64,000 bases of DNA from Campylobacter fetus subsp. testudinum 03-427 (GTDB lineage: Bacteria; Campylobacterota; Campylobacteria; Campylobacterales; Campylobacteraceae), in the NCBI GenBank assembly GCA_000495505.1, contig CP006833.1, forward strand, positions 558,001 through 622,000, given 5' to 3'. This document shows positions 1 through 9,915 of this stretch, piece after piece. Under the pieces are notes generated by a model that saw nothing but the letters and a program-made list of their open reading frames with translations, was not told the DNA's origin and did no database searches. Position 1 is the stretch's first letter; every line of letters begins with the position of its first letter. The position numbers and the translations under genes were made by a program.

Positions 1-368
1 TTCCAGTCAAGACACTCCCATTCAAGCCTTCCAAGAGAGTTATCTATGCATTTTTTTGCTAAAAATTTTAAAAATTCTTTACCTATACCTCTGTTTCTTA
101 ACTCTTTTTTTACATATAAATCTTCAAGATATATACCTCCTTTTCCAAGAAACGTTGAAAAAGAGTAGAAATAAATAGCGTAACCTACTATATTGTTATC
201 TGATTCGCAGACTAATGCATTTGCGTATTTTTTTATAAATAACGATTCATAGAACATATCTTTTGTGAAATTAACTTGATCGCTCATATTTTCATATTGC
301 GCAAGCTCTTTTATGAGTGATAAAATAGCATCTAAATCATCTTTTATGGCTTCTCTTATACGAAACAT
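1..368 (-). CDS. GNAT family N-acetyltransferase (partial)
   Basis: The gene runs off the left edge; about 122 N-terminal residues are visible from the ATG at 368. It begins MFRIREAIKDD and contains the acetyl-CoA-binding GNAT stretch YLEDLYVKKELRNRGIGKEF, where RNRGIG is the Q/RxxGxG/A loop. The arrangement resembles the diamine/spermidine acetyltransferase branch, but the substrate cannot be told. It lies 64 bp downstream of amtB on the same strand and is probably the third gene of a glnK-amtB operon. The ribosome-binding AAAAAGG lies inside one arm of a 9-bp hairpin just upstream of the start. Confidence 0.85.
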   Translation of the reverse strand, partial: MFRIREAIKDDLDAILSLIKELAQYENMSDQVNFTKDMFYESLFIKKYANALVCESDNNIVGYAIYFYSFSTFLGKGGIYLEDLYVKKELRNRGIGKEFLKFLAKKCIDNSLGRLEWECLDW

Positions 369-370
369 TT

Positions 371-399
371 TGTAGCCTTTTTTTAAATTTAAGGCTACA
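371..399 (-). promoter_or_regulatory. hairpin covering the acetyltransferase RBS
   Basis: A perfect 9-bp inverted repeat, TGTAGCCTT (371-379) and AAGGCTACA (391-399), lies between amtB and the acetyltransferase. Read on the minus strand, the second arm contains the AAGG of the likely Shine-Dalgarno sequence, ending three bases before the ATG. No T-run follows, so it does not look like an intrinsic terminator. It could limit translation of the third gene or stabilise upstream mRNA. Confidence 0.5.
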
Positions 400-432
400 A
401 TTATATCATTATATTAATTAATGTAAGTAAAT

Positions 433-1716
433 TTATCCAAGTCTCTCACCGTGACTTACTATATCAAGCCCCTCTCTTTCTTCATCTTTTGATACTCTTA
501 AGCCGATTGTTTTGTCTATAATTTTTAATATTATGTAGCTTACGATACCGCTATAAACTACTGTTATTGCTACTCCTACTATCTGAACTTTAACACTAGC
601 ACTAGCTGCGCTTATAGCTTCATCGCAAAATACCGCGGTCAAAATCGCTCCTACGATTCCTCCTATACCGTGTATGCCAAAAGCATCTAGGCTATCATCA
701 TAGTTTAACTTTCTTTTTACCACAGTTACTGCGTAGTAACAAATTCCTGAAGTTATGATACCGATAGCTAAGGCTCCACTTGCATTTACATATCCTGCTG
801 CAGGAGTTATGCCAACTAGTCCGCACACGGCTCCACTGGCAAATCCAAGAGCTGAGGGTTTGCTTTTATGAATCATCTCAAAAATTAGCCAAGTTATCGC
901 TCCGACTGCGGTTGCGACTTGAGTTGCTAGCATTGCCATTGCAGCTCTTGCATCTGCTGCTACTGCGCTTCCTGCGTTAAATCCAAACCAGCCAAACCAA
1001 AGCATCGCAACACCAATCAGTGTTAAAACTAGATTATGTGGAGGCATAGCTTCTTTTTTATATCCAAGGCGCGGTTTTAATATGATAGCTCCAACAAGTC
1101 CTGCGATTCCTGCATTTATATGTACGACGGTTCCTCCTGCGTAGTCTAGTACGCCATGGTTTGCAAGCCAACCGCTACTTTCCCATACCCAGTGAGCTGT
1201 CGGTGCATAAACAACCAAAACCCAAATAGCTATAAATATCATAAGAGAGCTAAATTTGATTCTCTCTGCAAAAGATCCAGTAATTATGGCACAAGATATA
1301 ATAGCAAAAGTCATTTGAAATACGATAAAAACAGACTCTGGAACGCTACTAGCGTTTGGATGGACTGTGAGAGTTTGTTCGCTTGAGATCACGCTAACTC
1401 CATCTAAAAATAGTCTATCAAATCCGCCTATAAAAGGATTTCCGCTAGTAAATGCTATGGAGTAACCTACAGCCATCCAAAGTACGCTTACTATCGCTAC
1501 TGTCGTGAAGCTTTGCATCATTGTAGCTAGTATATTTTTCTTTCTTATCATACCGGCGTAAAATAGTGCGATACCAGGTATTGTCATAAAAAGAACCAAA
1601 GCAGTGCTTGTAAGTAGCCAAGCAGTATCTCCGCTGTCTATTTTATCAAACGAAACAGTCCAGTCACTACTAAAAAGTGGAGCCGCAAACGATATCAAAA
1701 GTAAGTATTTTTTCAT
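433..1716 (-). CDS. amtB: ammonium transporter AmtB
   Basis: Inner-membrane ammonium channel of the Amt/MEP/Rh family, 427 residues as usual. A signal-peptide-like first helix (MKKYLLLISFAAPLFSS) precedes about 11 membrane segments. Family landmarks are visible: AHWVW near residue 175 followed by VDYAGGTVVHINAG-like sequence (here LDYAGGTVVHINAG) carrying the first pore histidine, WFGWFGFNAGSA, and DAFGIHGIGGIVGA carrying the second pore histidine. It lies 9 bp downstream of glnK, the standard pairing in which GlnK plugs AmtB when nitrogen is plentiful. The sequence is intact and I see nothing unusual. Confidence 0.97.
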   Translation of the reverse strand: MKKYLLLISFAAPLFSSDWTVSFDKIDSGDTAWLLTSTALVLFMTIPGIALFYAGMIRKKNILATMMQSFTTVAIVSVLWMAVGYSIAFTSGNPFIGGFDRLFLDGVSVISSEQTLTVHPNASSVPESVFIVFQMTFAIISCAIITGSFAERIKFSSLMIFIAIWVLVVYAPTAHWVWESSGWLANHGVLDYAGGTVVHINAGIAGLVGAIILKPRLGYKKEAMPPHNLVLTLIGVAMLWFGWFGFNAGSAVAADARAAMAMLATQVATAVGAITWLIFEMIHKSKPSALGFASGAVCGLVGITPAAGYVNASGALAIGIITSGICYYAVTVVKRKLNYDDSLDAFGIHGIGGIVGAILTAVFCDEAISAASASVKVQIVGVAITVVYSGIVSYIILKIIDKTIGLRVSKDEEREGLDIVSHGERLG

Positions 1717-1725
1717 TTTAGTCTC

Positions 1726-2064
1726 CTATATGGCGTCTTCGCCGCGCTCATTTGTGCGTATTCTTATAACTTCATCTAAACTTGATACAAATATCTTTCC
1801 ATCTCCAGTTGTTCCTGTTTTAGCAGCTGATATAATCGCGTTGATTATGTTTGAGACATCATCTTCTTTGGATGCTATTTCTATCTTTAGTTTAGGGATA
1901 TAGCTGATTAGATACTCTGCTCCTCTGTAGTTTTCTACGTGTCCTTTTTGTTTTCCATAACCTTTTATCTCTGTTATAGTTATTCCGCAGACTCCTATTT
2001 TGTCTAGTTCGCTTCTGACGTCCTCAAGTTTATGAGGTCTTATAATGGCTGTGACCAACTTCAT
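1726..2064 (-). CDS. glnK: nitrogen regulatory protein PII (GlnK)
   Basis: A 112-residue PII trimer subunit that senses ATP/ADP and 2-oxoglutarate and gates AmtB. The T-loop motif YRGAEY ends at Tyr51, the uridylylation site, and the C-terminal signature KTGTTGDGKIFVSSLDEVIRIRTNERG is intact. I chose the ATG at 2064 (MKLVTAIIRPHKLEDVR) because AAAGGTGG sits just upstream and this start gives the family length; an in-frame TTG at 2079 would add five residues that contain the RBS. A GlnD uridylyltransferase gene at 39039 suggests Tyr51 is really modified. It is called GlnK rather than GlnB because of the amtB linkage. Confidence 0.96.
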   Translation of the reverse strand: MKLVTAIIRPHKLEDVRSELDKIGVCGITITEIKGYGKQKGHVENYRGAEYLISYIPKLKIEIASKEDDVSNIINAIISAAKTGTTGDGKIFVSSLDEVIRIRTNERGEDAI

Positions 2065-2107
2065 TTTACCACCTTTCAAATTAAATTTTGGAAATTGTAC
2101 AAAAAAT

Positions 2108-2113
2108 ATTATA
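2108..2113 (-). promoter_or_regulatory. -10 of glnK-amtB promoter
   Basis: A TATAAT hexamer on the minus strand, about 45 bases upstream of the glnK start, in very AT-rich sequence. Campylobacter sigma-70 promoters usually lack a strong -35, and none is clear here. I see no GG-N10-GC sigma-54 element. Confidence 0.45.
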
Positions 2114-2233
2114 AAATAAAACTTAAATTAAAAAAAATTAATAGATATTTTAAAATTAACTTTTAAAATGATGAAAAGAGATATAAATTTAAAAGCAAAT
2201 GAAACTTAAAAGGTTTTTTAAGTAATTATTTGA

Positions 2234-2239
2234 TAAAAT
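2234..2239 (+). promoter_or_regulatory. -10 of rpmH operon promoter
   Basis: TAAAAT, extended by TGA upstream, about 30 bases before the rpmH start and preceded by T-rich sequence. It is the best placed -10 for the long plus-strand run that begins with rpmH. Confidence 0.4.
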
Positions 2240-2270
2240 CCAAGACTTAATTTATGACAAAAGGAAAGTT

Positions 2271-2405
2271 ATGAAAAGAACTTATCAACCACATAAAACT
2301 CCTAAAAAGAGAACTCATGGTTTTCGTGAGAGAATGAAGACCAAAAATGGTAGAAAAGTGATAAATGCTAGGCGTGCCAAAGGCAGAAAAAGACTAGCTG
2401 CATAG
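2271..2405 (+). CDS. rpmH: 50S ribosomal protein L34
   Basis: A 44-residue basic protein, [18 protein letters not shown] at the start and ending GRKRLAA, the full-length L34 sequence pattern. AAAGGAAAG precedes the ATG. It is followed at once by rnpA, yidD, yidC and jag, the classical rpmH-rnpA-yidD-yidC order found near many bacterial origins. I see no DnaA-box cluster or dnaA gene in this window, so origin proximity is not shown. Confidence 0.97.
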   Translation: MKRTYQPHKTPKKRTHGFRERMKTKNGRKVINARRAKGRKRLAA

Positions 2406-2424
2406 TTATTATAGATAGGCAAAC

Positions 2425-2757
2425 TTGATTATAGATAGGTTCAGCTCTATTAGCGATAGCAAAGAGTTTATACGTGTTTATCAAGGTGCTAAAAAGTGGC
2501 ACTTTGAATGCGCAGTTATCTATTTTTTAGAGTCTGATACTACTAAATTTGCAGCAGTCGCCAGTAAAAAGGTTGGAAAGGCAGTCGTAAGAAATAGAAT
2601 AAAAAGAGTTTTAAGGTCTGCTTTTTTAAACTTTAGTAGCGAGCTTAAAGATGGTATTTATATTTTAATAGCAAAGACGGGACTAGAAAAAATGCCATTT
2701 GATAAAGTAGAAAAGAATCTTAAATGGGCTTTAAAAAAATTGGATTCTATAAAATGA
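2425..2757 (+). CDS. rnpA: ribonuclease P protein component
   Basis: A 110-residue basic protein subunit of RNase P, which matures tRNA 5' ends. The RNR signature is present as VASKKVGKAVVRNRIKRVLR near residues 45-65. The likely start is TTG at 2425, giving LIIDRF in the DNA and formyl-Met in the protein; no in-frame ATG fits and the RBS is weak. The stop overlaps the ATG of yidD by four bases (ATGA), implying translational coupling. Confidence 0.93.
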   Translation: MIIDRFSSISDSKEFIRVYQGAKKWHFECAVIYFLESDTTKFAAVASKKVGKAVVRNRIKRVLRSAFLNFSSELKDGIYILIAKTGLEKMPFDKVEKNLKWALKKLDSIK

Positions 2758-3092
2758 AAGTAATTTTTTGGAATTTTATTATTTTTTATAAAAAGTACAT
2801 TTCACCAATCCTGCCAAAATCCTGCCGCTACTATCCAACTTGTTCAGAATATGCCTTATGGCAACTAAGATATAATGGATTTTTTTACTCTATAGTTGCT
2901 ATTTTTTTAAGGATTTTAAGGTGTAATCAACTATTTCGTGGTGGCATAGATTATCCATTAGTAAAAAGAAAATTTACGCCTTATACTATCTTTTCAAAAA
3001 ACAAACCGTGCAAAATGAATTTTTGGTTTGTTCCTCATAGAAAAGGTGAGTTTTATTTGATAAAAGTATTTGATTCATTAAAGGAAACATAG
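2754..3092 (+). CDS. yidD: membrane protein insertion efficiency factor YidD
   Basis: A 112-residue membrane-associated protein that assists YidC-dependent insertion. The family core KSCRYYPTCSEYALWQLRYNG is present with its cysteines, followed by RILRCNQLFRGGIDYP. I chose the ATG at 2754, which overlaps the rnpA stop; an upstream in-frame ATG at 2724 lies inside rnpA. The family is usually 70-90 residues, so there is an extended C-terminal tail. Its stop overlaps the GTG start of yidC. Confidence 0.93.
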   Translation: MKVIFWNFIIFYKKYISPILPKSCRYYPTCSEYALWQLRYNGFFYSIVAIFLRILRCNQLFRGGIDYPLVKRKFTPYTIFSKNKPCKMNFWFVPHRKGEFYLIKVFDSLKET

Positions 3093-4687
3093 TGTTAGAT
3101 AAACTTTCAACCCAAAAAAGACTTCTTATAGCTACGGTTATTTCCATACTATTTTTTATAACTTATGATTATTTTTTTATTCCTAAAAGAGCCGTCGATA
3201 TAAATCAAACTGCTTCTTATGTAGAACAAAATAGTTCATCGACAAATAGCGCTCCAGATTCACAAGATAGCGTAAATGCTTCGGATAATGTAGCTCCTAT
3301 CACTTCTAATGCTAGTAAAAATATAGTTCAAATTTCGGGAAAAACATATAATGCAACTATAGATGAGCTAGGACGAATTAGTAGTTTTGTACTAAATGAG
3401 TCTAAATTTAAAGATGAAAACGACAAACAGATCTCTCTTGTGAGTTCAAATCACTCTCCGCTTCCACTAGAAATTAGATTTTCAAATAAAGATTTAAATG
3501 AAGAAGCTTTTAAAGTAGCTTATACTAGTAGTACAGAAAATATAGACGCTACTAAATCTCCATCTAGCGTGGTTTTAACTCAAGTTTTAAACGGCGTTAC
3601 TTTGACTAAAACAGTTACTTTTTATCCAGATGGTGCTTATGATCTTAAAGTAGAACTTAGTAAAAACGAAGATTACTTTATTACTCCTGGGTTTAGGCCA
3701 AATGTTGTTGTAGATGGATATACCGTTCATGGAACATTGATGAGAAAAAGCGACGGCAGCCTTGAGATAATAGAAGATAAAAAAGCAAAAGGCGATGAGA
3801 GATTTGCCGGAGTAGATATTTTGGCTAATAGTGATAGATATTATACTACACTTTTTTATGAAGCAGATAAAACATTAGATGTTTATATACAAAAAGATAG
3901 TGCTGAAAATACGTTATCTTTCGTAAAGAGTTCAGGTAGTTTTAGCACTAAAGGTTATATAGGTCCAAAAGATCATAAAATTTTAAAATCTATCAATCCA
4001 AATTTAGTTGATGTTATCGAATATGGATGGTTTACTTTTATAGCAAAACCGATGTTTTTACTACTTAGTTGGCTGCATAATTATATAGGAAATTGGGGTT
4101 TTGCCATAGTTGCTCTTACTATCGTGATAAGAATTGTGCTATTCCCGCTAACTTATAAAGGTATGGTGTCTATGAATAAACTAAAAGATCTAGCACCAAA
4201 AATGAAAGAAATTCAAGCAAAATACAAAGGCGACCCTAGTAAGCTAAATGCTCACGTGATGGAGCTTTACAAGAAAAATGGTGCAAATCCTATGGGAGGA
4301 TGTTTGCCGATACTTATCCAAATTCCGATATTTTTTGCGATTTATAGAGTATTGTTAAATGCTATCGAGTTAAAAGGTGCTCCGTGGATATTTTGGATAA
4401 AGGATCTTGCGATTATGGATCCGTATTTTATACTTCCTGTTTTAATGGGTGCTACTATGTTTATTCAACAAAAAATTACTCCTGCAAACTTTACAGATCC
4501 TATGCAAGAAAAAATTATGAAGTTTTTACCTTTGATATTTACATTTTTCTTTGTAACTTTCCCTGCAGGTCTTACGCTTTACTGGTTTATAAATAATCTT
4601 TGTTCGGTTGCTCAGCAGCTTGTGGTGAATAAAATATTTAAAAAACAAAAAGAGCAAGCTATTATGGAGAAAAATCATGAGCGTTAA
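3092..4687 (+). CDS. yidC: membrane protein insertase YidC
   Basis: A 531-residue inner-membrane insertase/chaperone for Sec-dependent and Sec-independent proteins. There is an N-terminal membrane segment (residues 9-27), then a Ser/Asn-rich linker and a periplasmic beta domain to about residue 310. The conserved five-helix core contains GNWGFAIVALTIVIRI, MGGCLPILIQIPIFFAIYRVL and a late FFVTFPAGLTLYWFINN segment. Translation starts at GTG 3092, overlapping yidD, and the end overlaps jag by 11 bases. This is the Gram-negative form, with the large P1 domain. Confidence 0.97.
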   Translation: MLDKLSTQKRLLIATVISILFFITYDYFFIPKRAVDINQTASYVEQNSSSTNSAPDSQDSVNASDNVAPITSNASKNIVQISGKTYNATIDELGRISSFVLNESKFKDENDKQISLVSSNHSPLPLEIRFSNKDLNEEAFKVAYTSSTENIDATKSPSSVVLTQVLNGVTLTKTVTFYPDGAYDLKVELSKNEDYFITPGFRPNVVVDGYTVHGTLMRKSDGSLEIIEDKKAKGDERFAGVDILANSDRYYTTLFYEADKTLDVYIQKDSAENTLSFVKSSGSFSTKGYIGPKDHKILKSINPNLVDVIEYGWFTFIAKPMFLLLSWLHNYIGNWGFAIVALTIVIRIVLFPLTYKGMVSMNKLKDLAPKMKEIQAKYKGDPSKLNAHVMELYKKNGANPMGGCLPILIQIPIFFAIYRVLLNAIELKGAPWIFWIKDLAIMDPYFILPVLMGATMFIQQKITPANFTDPMQEKIMKFLPLIFTFFFVTFPAGLTLYWFINNLCSVAQQLVVNKIFKKQKEQAIMEKNHER

Positions 4688-5630
4688 AATAAAGGCAAAA
4701 GATCTGCAATCAGCCTATCTAAAAGCTGCAGAAGAGCTCCACTGCTCAGTTACTGATCTAGTAGATATAAAAATAATCCAAAATCCAAGCAGAGGGCTTT
4801 TTGGGTTATTCAAAAAAGATGCTATTATAGAAGCTAATTGCTCATCGCCAAAGAAGCATCATGATTCTAAAAATAGTTTCAAAGAGTCCAAAAATGACTC
4901 TTTTGAATATAAAAAAGATAGAAAAAAACGCTCTGCAAAATACCAAAACGATAAATTTGAAAAAAATGATAAACAAAAGACGGAAAAACCTGCAAAGCCT
5001 GTAAATATACCGAGCTTAGAAGATAAAAAAGAGTCCCTTGAAATTCATAAAGAGATTAAAGAGACACCTCATGAGCCAAAAGCTAAACGATTAGAGATAG
5101 ATCACTCTATTTTTGATACGTTTCACAAGAGTGATGATGCTAAGAATTCATCTGCTAGATTAAAACTAAAACCAAACGACTGCATAGATGAGATAAGATC
5201 AGAATTAGAAAAATTATTTAAATCCAGTTGCTTTGATATAGAGATTTCAGATGTAAGCGAATTTGATAGCGAAACGCTGTTTATTAAGCTAGACGGAGCT
5301 GACGCGGCACTTTTAATCGGTAAAGAGGGATATCGCTATAAAGCTATTTCATATCTACTTTTTAACTGGATAAACTCAAAATACAACCTTGGAATTCGTT
5401 TAGAAATAGCTGAATTCTTAAAAAATCAAGAAAGCGGGATAGCTGCATATTTATCAGGAGTTATCGATAGAGTAGAGACTACAGGAAGGGCTCAAACAAA
5501 ACCTCTTGATGGAGTTTTAGTTAAGATAGCACTTGAGCAGTTAAGACAGAGATTTCCTAATAAATATGTCGGTATAAAAAGCGGCGATGAAGGTCGCTAT
5601 GTAGTCATAAATGACTTTTATAAAAAATGA
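4677..5630 (+). CDS. jag: Jag/KhpB-type RNA-binding protein
   Basis: A 317-residue cytoplasmic protein. It has an N-terminal Jag_N domain (about 1-50, with the [15 protein letters not shown] end), a long Lys/Glu-rich linker to about residue 150, then a KH-type domain ([21 protein letters not shown] is the GxxG-like loop region) and a C-terminal R3H-position domain. The C-terminal domain lacks an obvious Arg-x3-His pair, so R3H is degenerate. It follows yidC as in most bacteria, and its last four bases overlap mnmE. It probably binds RNA; the targets are unknown. Confidence 0.88.
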   Translation: MSVKIKAKDLQSAYLKAAEELHCSVTDLVDIKIIQNPSRGLFGLFKKDAIIEANCSSPKKHHDSKNSFKESKNDSFEYKKDRKKRSAKYQNDKFEKNDKQKTEKPAKPVNIPSLEDKKESLEIHKEIKETPHEPKAKRLEIDHSIFDTFHKSDDAKNSSARLKLKPNDCIDEIRSELEKLFKSSCFDIEISDVSEFDSETLFIKLDGADAALLIGKEGYRYKAISYLLFNWINSKYNLGIRLEIAEFLKNQESGIAAYLSGVIDRVETTGRAQTKPLDGVLVKIALEQLRQRFPNKYVGIKSGDEGRYVVINDFYKK

Positions 5631-6943
5631 ATATAGTCGCACTTGCTAGCGCTTATGGCGTTGGAAGTATTTCGATAGTAAGATTAAGCGGTGAAAATGC
5701 TTATGATCTAGCGATAAATCTATGTAAAAAACCGCTTACTCCACGCTATGCTCATCTAAGAAAATTGTATTGTGAAAATATGGTTTTTTTAGATGAAGCT
5801 ATAGTGATTTATTATAAAGCTCCGTTTAGTTTTACTGGTGAGGATGTTGTGGAGTTTCAGACTCATGGCGGCGTTGTTGTGGCAAATTTAATTATAGATG
5901 AGCTTTTAAGGCTCGGAGCTAGAGTGGCAAATCCTGGAGAGTTTAGTAAAAGAGCTTTTTTAAACGGTAAAATGGATCTAGTTAAAGCTGAAAGCATACA
6001 AAGTCTTATAAATGCTAGAAGTGAGGGCGCGGCTAGAATTTTAGCTAGGACAATGAATGGAGAGCTTAGCGTTTTTGTAAATTCATTAAGAGATGAACTT
6101 ATAAAAATACTTGCTTATACCGAAACTTGCATAGATTACGCTGATGATGATCTGCCTAGCGATATTTTATCAAGCTCAAAAGATCTACTTTTAAATTCCT
6201 ACAAACAACTAGAGCATATCATAAATATTTCAAATTCAAAAAAAGGTCTTATCGATGGATATAAAGTTGCCATAATCGGTAGGCCAAACGTCGGTAAGAG
6301 CTCTATTTTAAATTCACTTTTACACTATGAAAGAGCTATCACTAGCGAGACTGCTGGTACTACTAGAGATACTATAGAAGAGCAGATAAAATTTGGATCC
6401 CATTTAGTTCGTATCATCGATACAGCCGGTATCAGAGATGAGTTTGATAGTAGTATAGAAGCCACTGGAATAGAGTATTCAAAAAGAGCTGCAAGAGAAG
6501 CCGATATTATATTTTGCGTGTTTGATAGCTCTCAAAAAGCTAGTTTAGAAGATAGACAAATTTTGGAATTTATATCAAATTTAAATAAAAAAGTCATTTA
6601 CGTATTAAACAAATCTGATTTGGAATTTAAATTCGATATAAACTTAGACGCTGTTTTAGTATCTGCTAAACTAGACTCGACTCCGCTTAGTAAAGAGCTT
6701 GAGTCTTACTTAAACTCGCAAGATACAAATGATATAATGCTAAGCTCAAATCGACAAATAGAAGCTTCAAGACTAGCAAACGAGGCGATTAAAAATGCCA
6801 TTGGATTGCTAAATGAGAGCGAGTTAGAGCTATTTGCTTATGAGTTAAATACCGCTTTAAAACATATAGGGAGTATAACAAAACCTATGGAAAATAGTGA
6901 ATTATTAGACAAGATGTTTAGCAGTTTTTGCTTAGGAAAATAA
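5627..6943 (+). CDS. mnmE: tRNA modification GTPase MnmE
   Basis: A 438-residue GTPase that, with MnmG, makes the (carboxymethyl)aminomethyl group on wobble U34 of tRNAs. The N-terminal folate-binding domain, a helical domain and an inserted G domain are present: GRPNVGKSS (G1), [11 protein letters not shown] (G2), DTAGI (G3) and NKSD (G4). The C-terminal CLGK carries the essential Cys of the CxGK motif. It overlaps jag (ATGA). It is relevant to the tRNA array at 54811, where U34 Lys tRNAs are MnmE substrates but the C34 isoacceptors are not. Confidence 0.97.
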   Translation: MNIVALASAYGVGSISIVRLSGENAYDLAINLCKKPLTPRYAHLRKLYCENMVFLDEAIVIYYKAPFSFTGEDVVEFQTHGGVVVANLIIDELLRLGARVANPGEFSKRAFLNGKMDLVKAESIQSLINARSEGAARILARTMNGELSVFVNSLRDELIKILAYTETCIDYADDDLPSDILSSSKDLLLNSYKQLEHIINISNSKKGLIDGYKVAIIGRPNVGKSSILNSLLHYERAITSETAGTTRDTIEEQIKFGSHLVRIIDTAGIRDEFDSSIEATGIEYSKRAAREADIIFCVFDSSQKASLEDRQILEFISNLNKKVIYVLNKSDLEFKFDINLDAVLVSAKLDSTPLSKELESYLNSQDTNDIMLSSNRQIEASRLANEAIKNAIGLLNESELELFAYELNTALKHIGSITKPMENSELLDKMFSSFCLGK

Positions 6944-6963
6944 ATTTATAAAAGGAGCGCAAC

Positions 6964-9159
6964 ATGGATGAAAAAACGATAAAAGCACATAAAATAAGCG
7001 ACGCTGAGTATGCAAAGATATTAGAAATTCTTGGTCGTGAGCCAAATTTACTTGAACTTGGGATATTTTCTGCGATGTGGAGTGAGCATTGCAGTTATAA
7101 ATCAAGTAAAAAATACCTAAACGGTTTTCCTACAAAAGCTCCTTGGGTATTGCAAGGTCCTGGTGAAAACGCCGGAGTTATCGACTGTGGAGATGGAGTG
7201 GCTGCTGTGTTTAAGATGGAAAGTCATAACCATCCAAGTTTCATAGAGCCTTTTCAAGGAGCCGCAACTGGAGTTGGCGGTATTTTTAGAGATATATTTA
7301 CTATGGGAGCTAGAGTCGAGGCGAGTTTGAACTCGCTTAGATTTGGTGAGATAAGAGGAAATAATCTGCTAAATAGACATCAAAGATATCTAGTAAAAGG
7401 CGTTGTGGGTGGTATCAGCCACTATGGAAATTGTATGGGCGTTCCTACAGTTGGAGGCGAAACCACGTTTGATTCTAGTTTTAATGGAAATATTTTGGTT
7501 AATGCTTTTGCTCTTGGAATTTGCAAAAAAGATGAGATATTTTACGCTAAAGCAGAAGGCGTCGGTAATCCAGTAATTTATGTAGGTTCAAAAACAGGTC
7601 GTGACGGTCTAGGCGGCGCAGTTATGGCAAGTGATAGTTTTAATGAAGAAAACAAAAGTTTGCGTCCGACCGTTCAAGTAGGTGATCCGTTTGCCGAAAA
7701 ACTTCTTATGGAGGCTTGTTTGGAGTTATTTAAACAAGATTATATAGTAGGTATCCAAGATATGGGCGCAGCAGGACTTACTTCAAGCAGTTTTGAGATG
7801 GCAGGACGCAGCAGAAGCGGTATGAAAATGTATCTTGATAAAGTTCCTATGAGAGAAGAAAACATGACTCCTTATGAGCTTATGCTTAGCGAATCGCAAG
7901 AAAGAATGCTGATATGTGCTAAAAAAGGTTGCGAAGATAAGATAAAAGAGATATTTACAAAGTGGGATCTCTCAGCTGAAATAATAGGCGAAGTAACAGA
8001 TACTGGTATTATGGAGTTGTTTTGGCATAATGAATTAGTAGGAAATATCCCGATAGATCCACTAAGCGAAGCTGCTCCGATACTTGATCGTCCTATCAAA
8101 AAACCAGCTTATCTTGATGAGATAAAGGATTTAAATTTAGAAAGTTATCCTAAATTTAAAAATCAAGATGCATTTTTGAAGCTATTAAAAGATCCAAATA
8201 TCAGCAATAAAACATTGATTTATGATCAATACGATGCAAATATCGGTACAAATACGATCAAAAAACCTGGAAATTTGGGTGCTGCTATGATAAGAATAAA
8301 AGAAAACGGTAGAGCCGTTAGTATGGGTATGGAGTGCAACACTAGACATAATTACGTAAATCCAAAAATCGGAGCCGCCGCCGCAGTCGCAGCAAGTGGT
8401 AGAAAAGTCGCTATGAGTGGTGCAACACCTTTAGCTATAACAGACTGCTTGAACTATGGAAATCCGCAAAATCCAGAAGTTATGTGGCAGTTCGCAAATG
8501 GCTGTGAGGGCATAAAAGAAGCGTGCGCTGCTTTGCAAACTCCAGTAGTTAGTGGAAATGTTAGTTTATATAATGAAACAGATGGGGTAAGTGTTCAGCC
8601 GACGCCTGCTATAGTAACTGTTGGAGTAAATGAAAACGCAGATAAAAGCTTAAATAGTATTTTTAAAAACTCAGGCACAGCGGTGTATCTGCTAGGTGAA
8701 ACTAGTGGAGAGTTTGGCGGAAGTTTATATATGAACGCCTTATATGGAGTTTGTAAAGGCGAGTTGAAGGAGATCAACTATAAAAAAGAGAGAGCTCTTT
8801 GGGATCTTGTTATAGAAGCAAATAAAATAGGTATTTTAGAATTCGCAAACTCTGTAGGAGTAGGCGGAGTTGCTATGACTTTGGCTAAAATGAGTGCCGT
8901 TTCAAATTTAGGTTTTGATGGCGAATGTAAATTTGATGATTCAAGATGGATTTTTGATGAAAGCTTTTCACGCGGCATTGTTGGAGTAAAAGATGAGGAT
9001 AAATTTAAAGAATTAGCAGATAAATACTCTGTTAAATTTGAAAAAATCGGCTTAAGCATAGGAGAAGTATTTAGATTAAATGATATTAAAATAAATTTAA
9101 GCGAACTAAAAAACATATATTTTAACGAGTTTTCTAAAGTTATTAAAAGCGAAGATTGA
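6964..9159 (+). CDS. purL: phosphoribosylformylglycinamidine synthase, large subunit PurL
   Basis: A 731-residue FGAM synthase II of the PurL-PurQ-PurS type (the small PurL), which converts FGAR plus glutamine ammonia to FGAM in purine synthesis. Visible landmarks are [24 protein letters not shown]-like sequence (here [13 protein letters not shown]), [18 protein letters not shown] and the second half with [18 protein letters not shown] precedes the ATG. Its stop overlaps the ATG of the TerB/J protein; purH lies one gene downstream. Confidence 0.97.
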   Translation: MDEKTIKAHKISDAEYAKILEILGREPNLLELGIFSAMWSEHCSYKSSKKYLNGFPTKAPWVLQGPGENAGVIDCGDGVAAVFKMESHNHPSFIEPFQGAATGVGGIFRDIFTMGARVEASLNSLRFGEIRGNNLLNRHQRYLVKGVVGGISHYGNCMGVPTVGGETTFDSSFNGNILVNAFALGICKKDEIFYAKAEGVGNPVIYVGSKTGRDGLGGAVMASDSFNEENKSLRPTVQVGDPFAEKLLMEACLELFKQDYIVGIQDMGAAGLTSSSFEMAGRSRSGMKMYLDKVPMREENMTPYELMLSESQERMLICAKKGCEDKIKEIFTKWDLSAEIIGEVTDTGIMELFWHNELVGNIPIDPLSEAAPILDRPIKKPAYLDEIKDLNLESYPKFKNQDAFLKLLKDPNISNKTLIYDQYDANIGTNTIKKPGNLGAAMIRIKENGRAVSMGMECNTRHNYVNPKIGAAAAVAASGRKVAMSGATPLAITDCLNYGNPQNPEVMWQFANGCEGIKEACAALQTPVVSGNVSLYNETDGVSVQPTPAIVTVGVNENADKSLNSIFKNSGTAVYLLGETSGEFGGSLYMNALYGVCKGELKEINYKKERALWDLVIEANKIGILEFANSVGVGGVAMTLAKMSAVSNLGFDGECKFDDSRWIFDESFSRGIVGVKDEDKFKELADKYSVKFEKIGLSIGEVFRLNDIKINLSELKNIYFNEFSKVIKSED

Positions 9160-9887
9160 TGCATATTTTTATTGTAATTGCGGTTGTTGTTGCTATTTTT
9201 TATATCCTTAGTAAGAATTATATAAAAAAACCTAGTGGAAATTTTGATAATAGATCTTTTGATATTTTAGATGCTAAGTTTTTCGTAAGACTTATAGCAA
9301 AAGTTGCAAAAAGCGATGGAGTCGTGTCCAAAGAAGAGGCTTATTATATATCTTTAATATTTGATGATATATGCAATAATCTTAAAAATGCAAGTATCAG
9401 ATATGAGTTAAAAGAGACTTACGAAAGAGAAAAAAATAGTTCAAATACCGCATTTAGCATAGCTTTAGAGTATAAAACGAAGCTTCATCTTAGTGATCGA
9501 GCTTGTGTAAATATAGTTATGTTTTTACTAAATTTAGCTTATATAGATGGTGAGTTTAATAGTGCCGAAAAGAAGATCTTAAATGAAATTTGCGATGGAT
9601 TTGGTATCAGTAAGCTTATAAAAGATACTCTTTTTGAGCGTTTTGAAAGCGAATTTAATCATAAGCAAAGTAGCCAAAGCACTACTAACAAAGATCCATA
9701 TGAGGTCTTAGAAATAAATAAAGACGCTAGTTTTGATGAGATAAAAAAACAATATAGAAAACTTGCTAAACAAAATCATCCAGATTTCTTAATGGGAGCA
9801 GACGAAAAAGTCATTAGTAACGCTACAAAGAGACTTCAAGAGATAAATGAAGCTTACGCGGTTTTAAAAGCTAAATTTGAAAAATAG
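9159..9887 (+). CDS. TerB-like and J-domain protein (DjlA-like)
   Basis: A 242-residue protein with one N-terminal membrane anchor (residues about 3-18), a TerB-like helical domain (about 45-165, with [14 protein letters not shown] and a second [12 protein letters not shown] acidic loop) and a C-terminal J domain (about 185-240) with the HPD tripeptide in KQNHPDF. The architecture matches DjlA, a membrane co-chaperone for DnaK. The start is ATG 9159, overlapping the purL stop; a TTG three bases upstream is less likely. It sits between purL and purH, probably as a passenger in the operon. Confidence 0.88.
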   Translation: MHIFIVIAVVVAIFYILSKNYIKKPSGNFDNRSFDILDAKFFVRLIAKVAKSDGVVSKEEAYYISLIFDDICNNLKNASIRYELKETYEREKNSSNTAFSIALEYKTKLHLSDRACVNIVMFLLNLAYIDGEFNSAEKKILNEICDGFGISKLIKDTLFERFESEFNHKQSSQSTTNKDPYEVLEINKDASFDEIKKQYRKLAKQNHPDFLMGADEKVISNATKRLQEINEAYAVLKAKFEK

Positions 9888-9915
9888 ATAGATAAATTTA
9901 AAAAAGGAGAGATTT

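Noticed and set aside
2100-2270. Possible replication origin near rpmH-rnpA
   Set aside because: No dnaA or dnaN gene and no cluster of DnaA boxes visible; the gene order alone is not enough.
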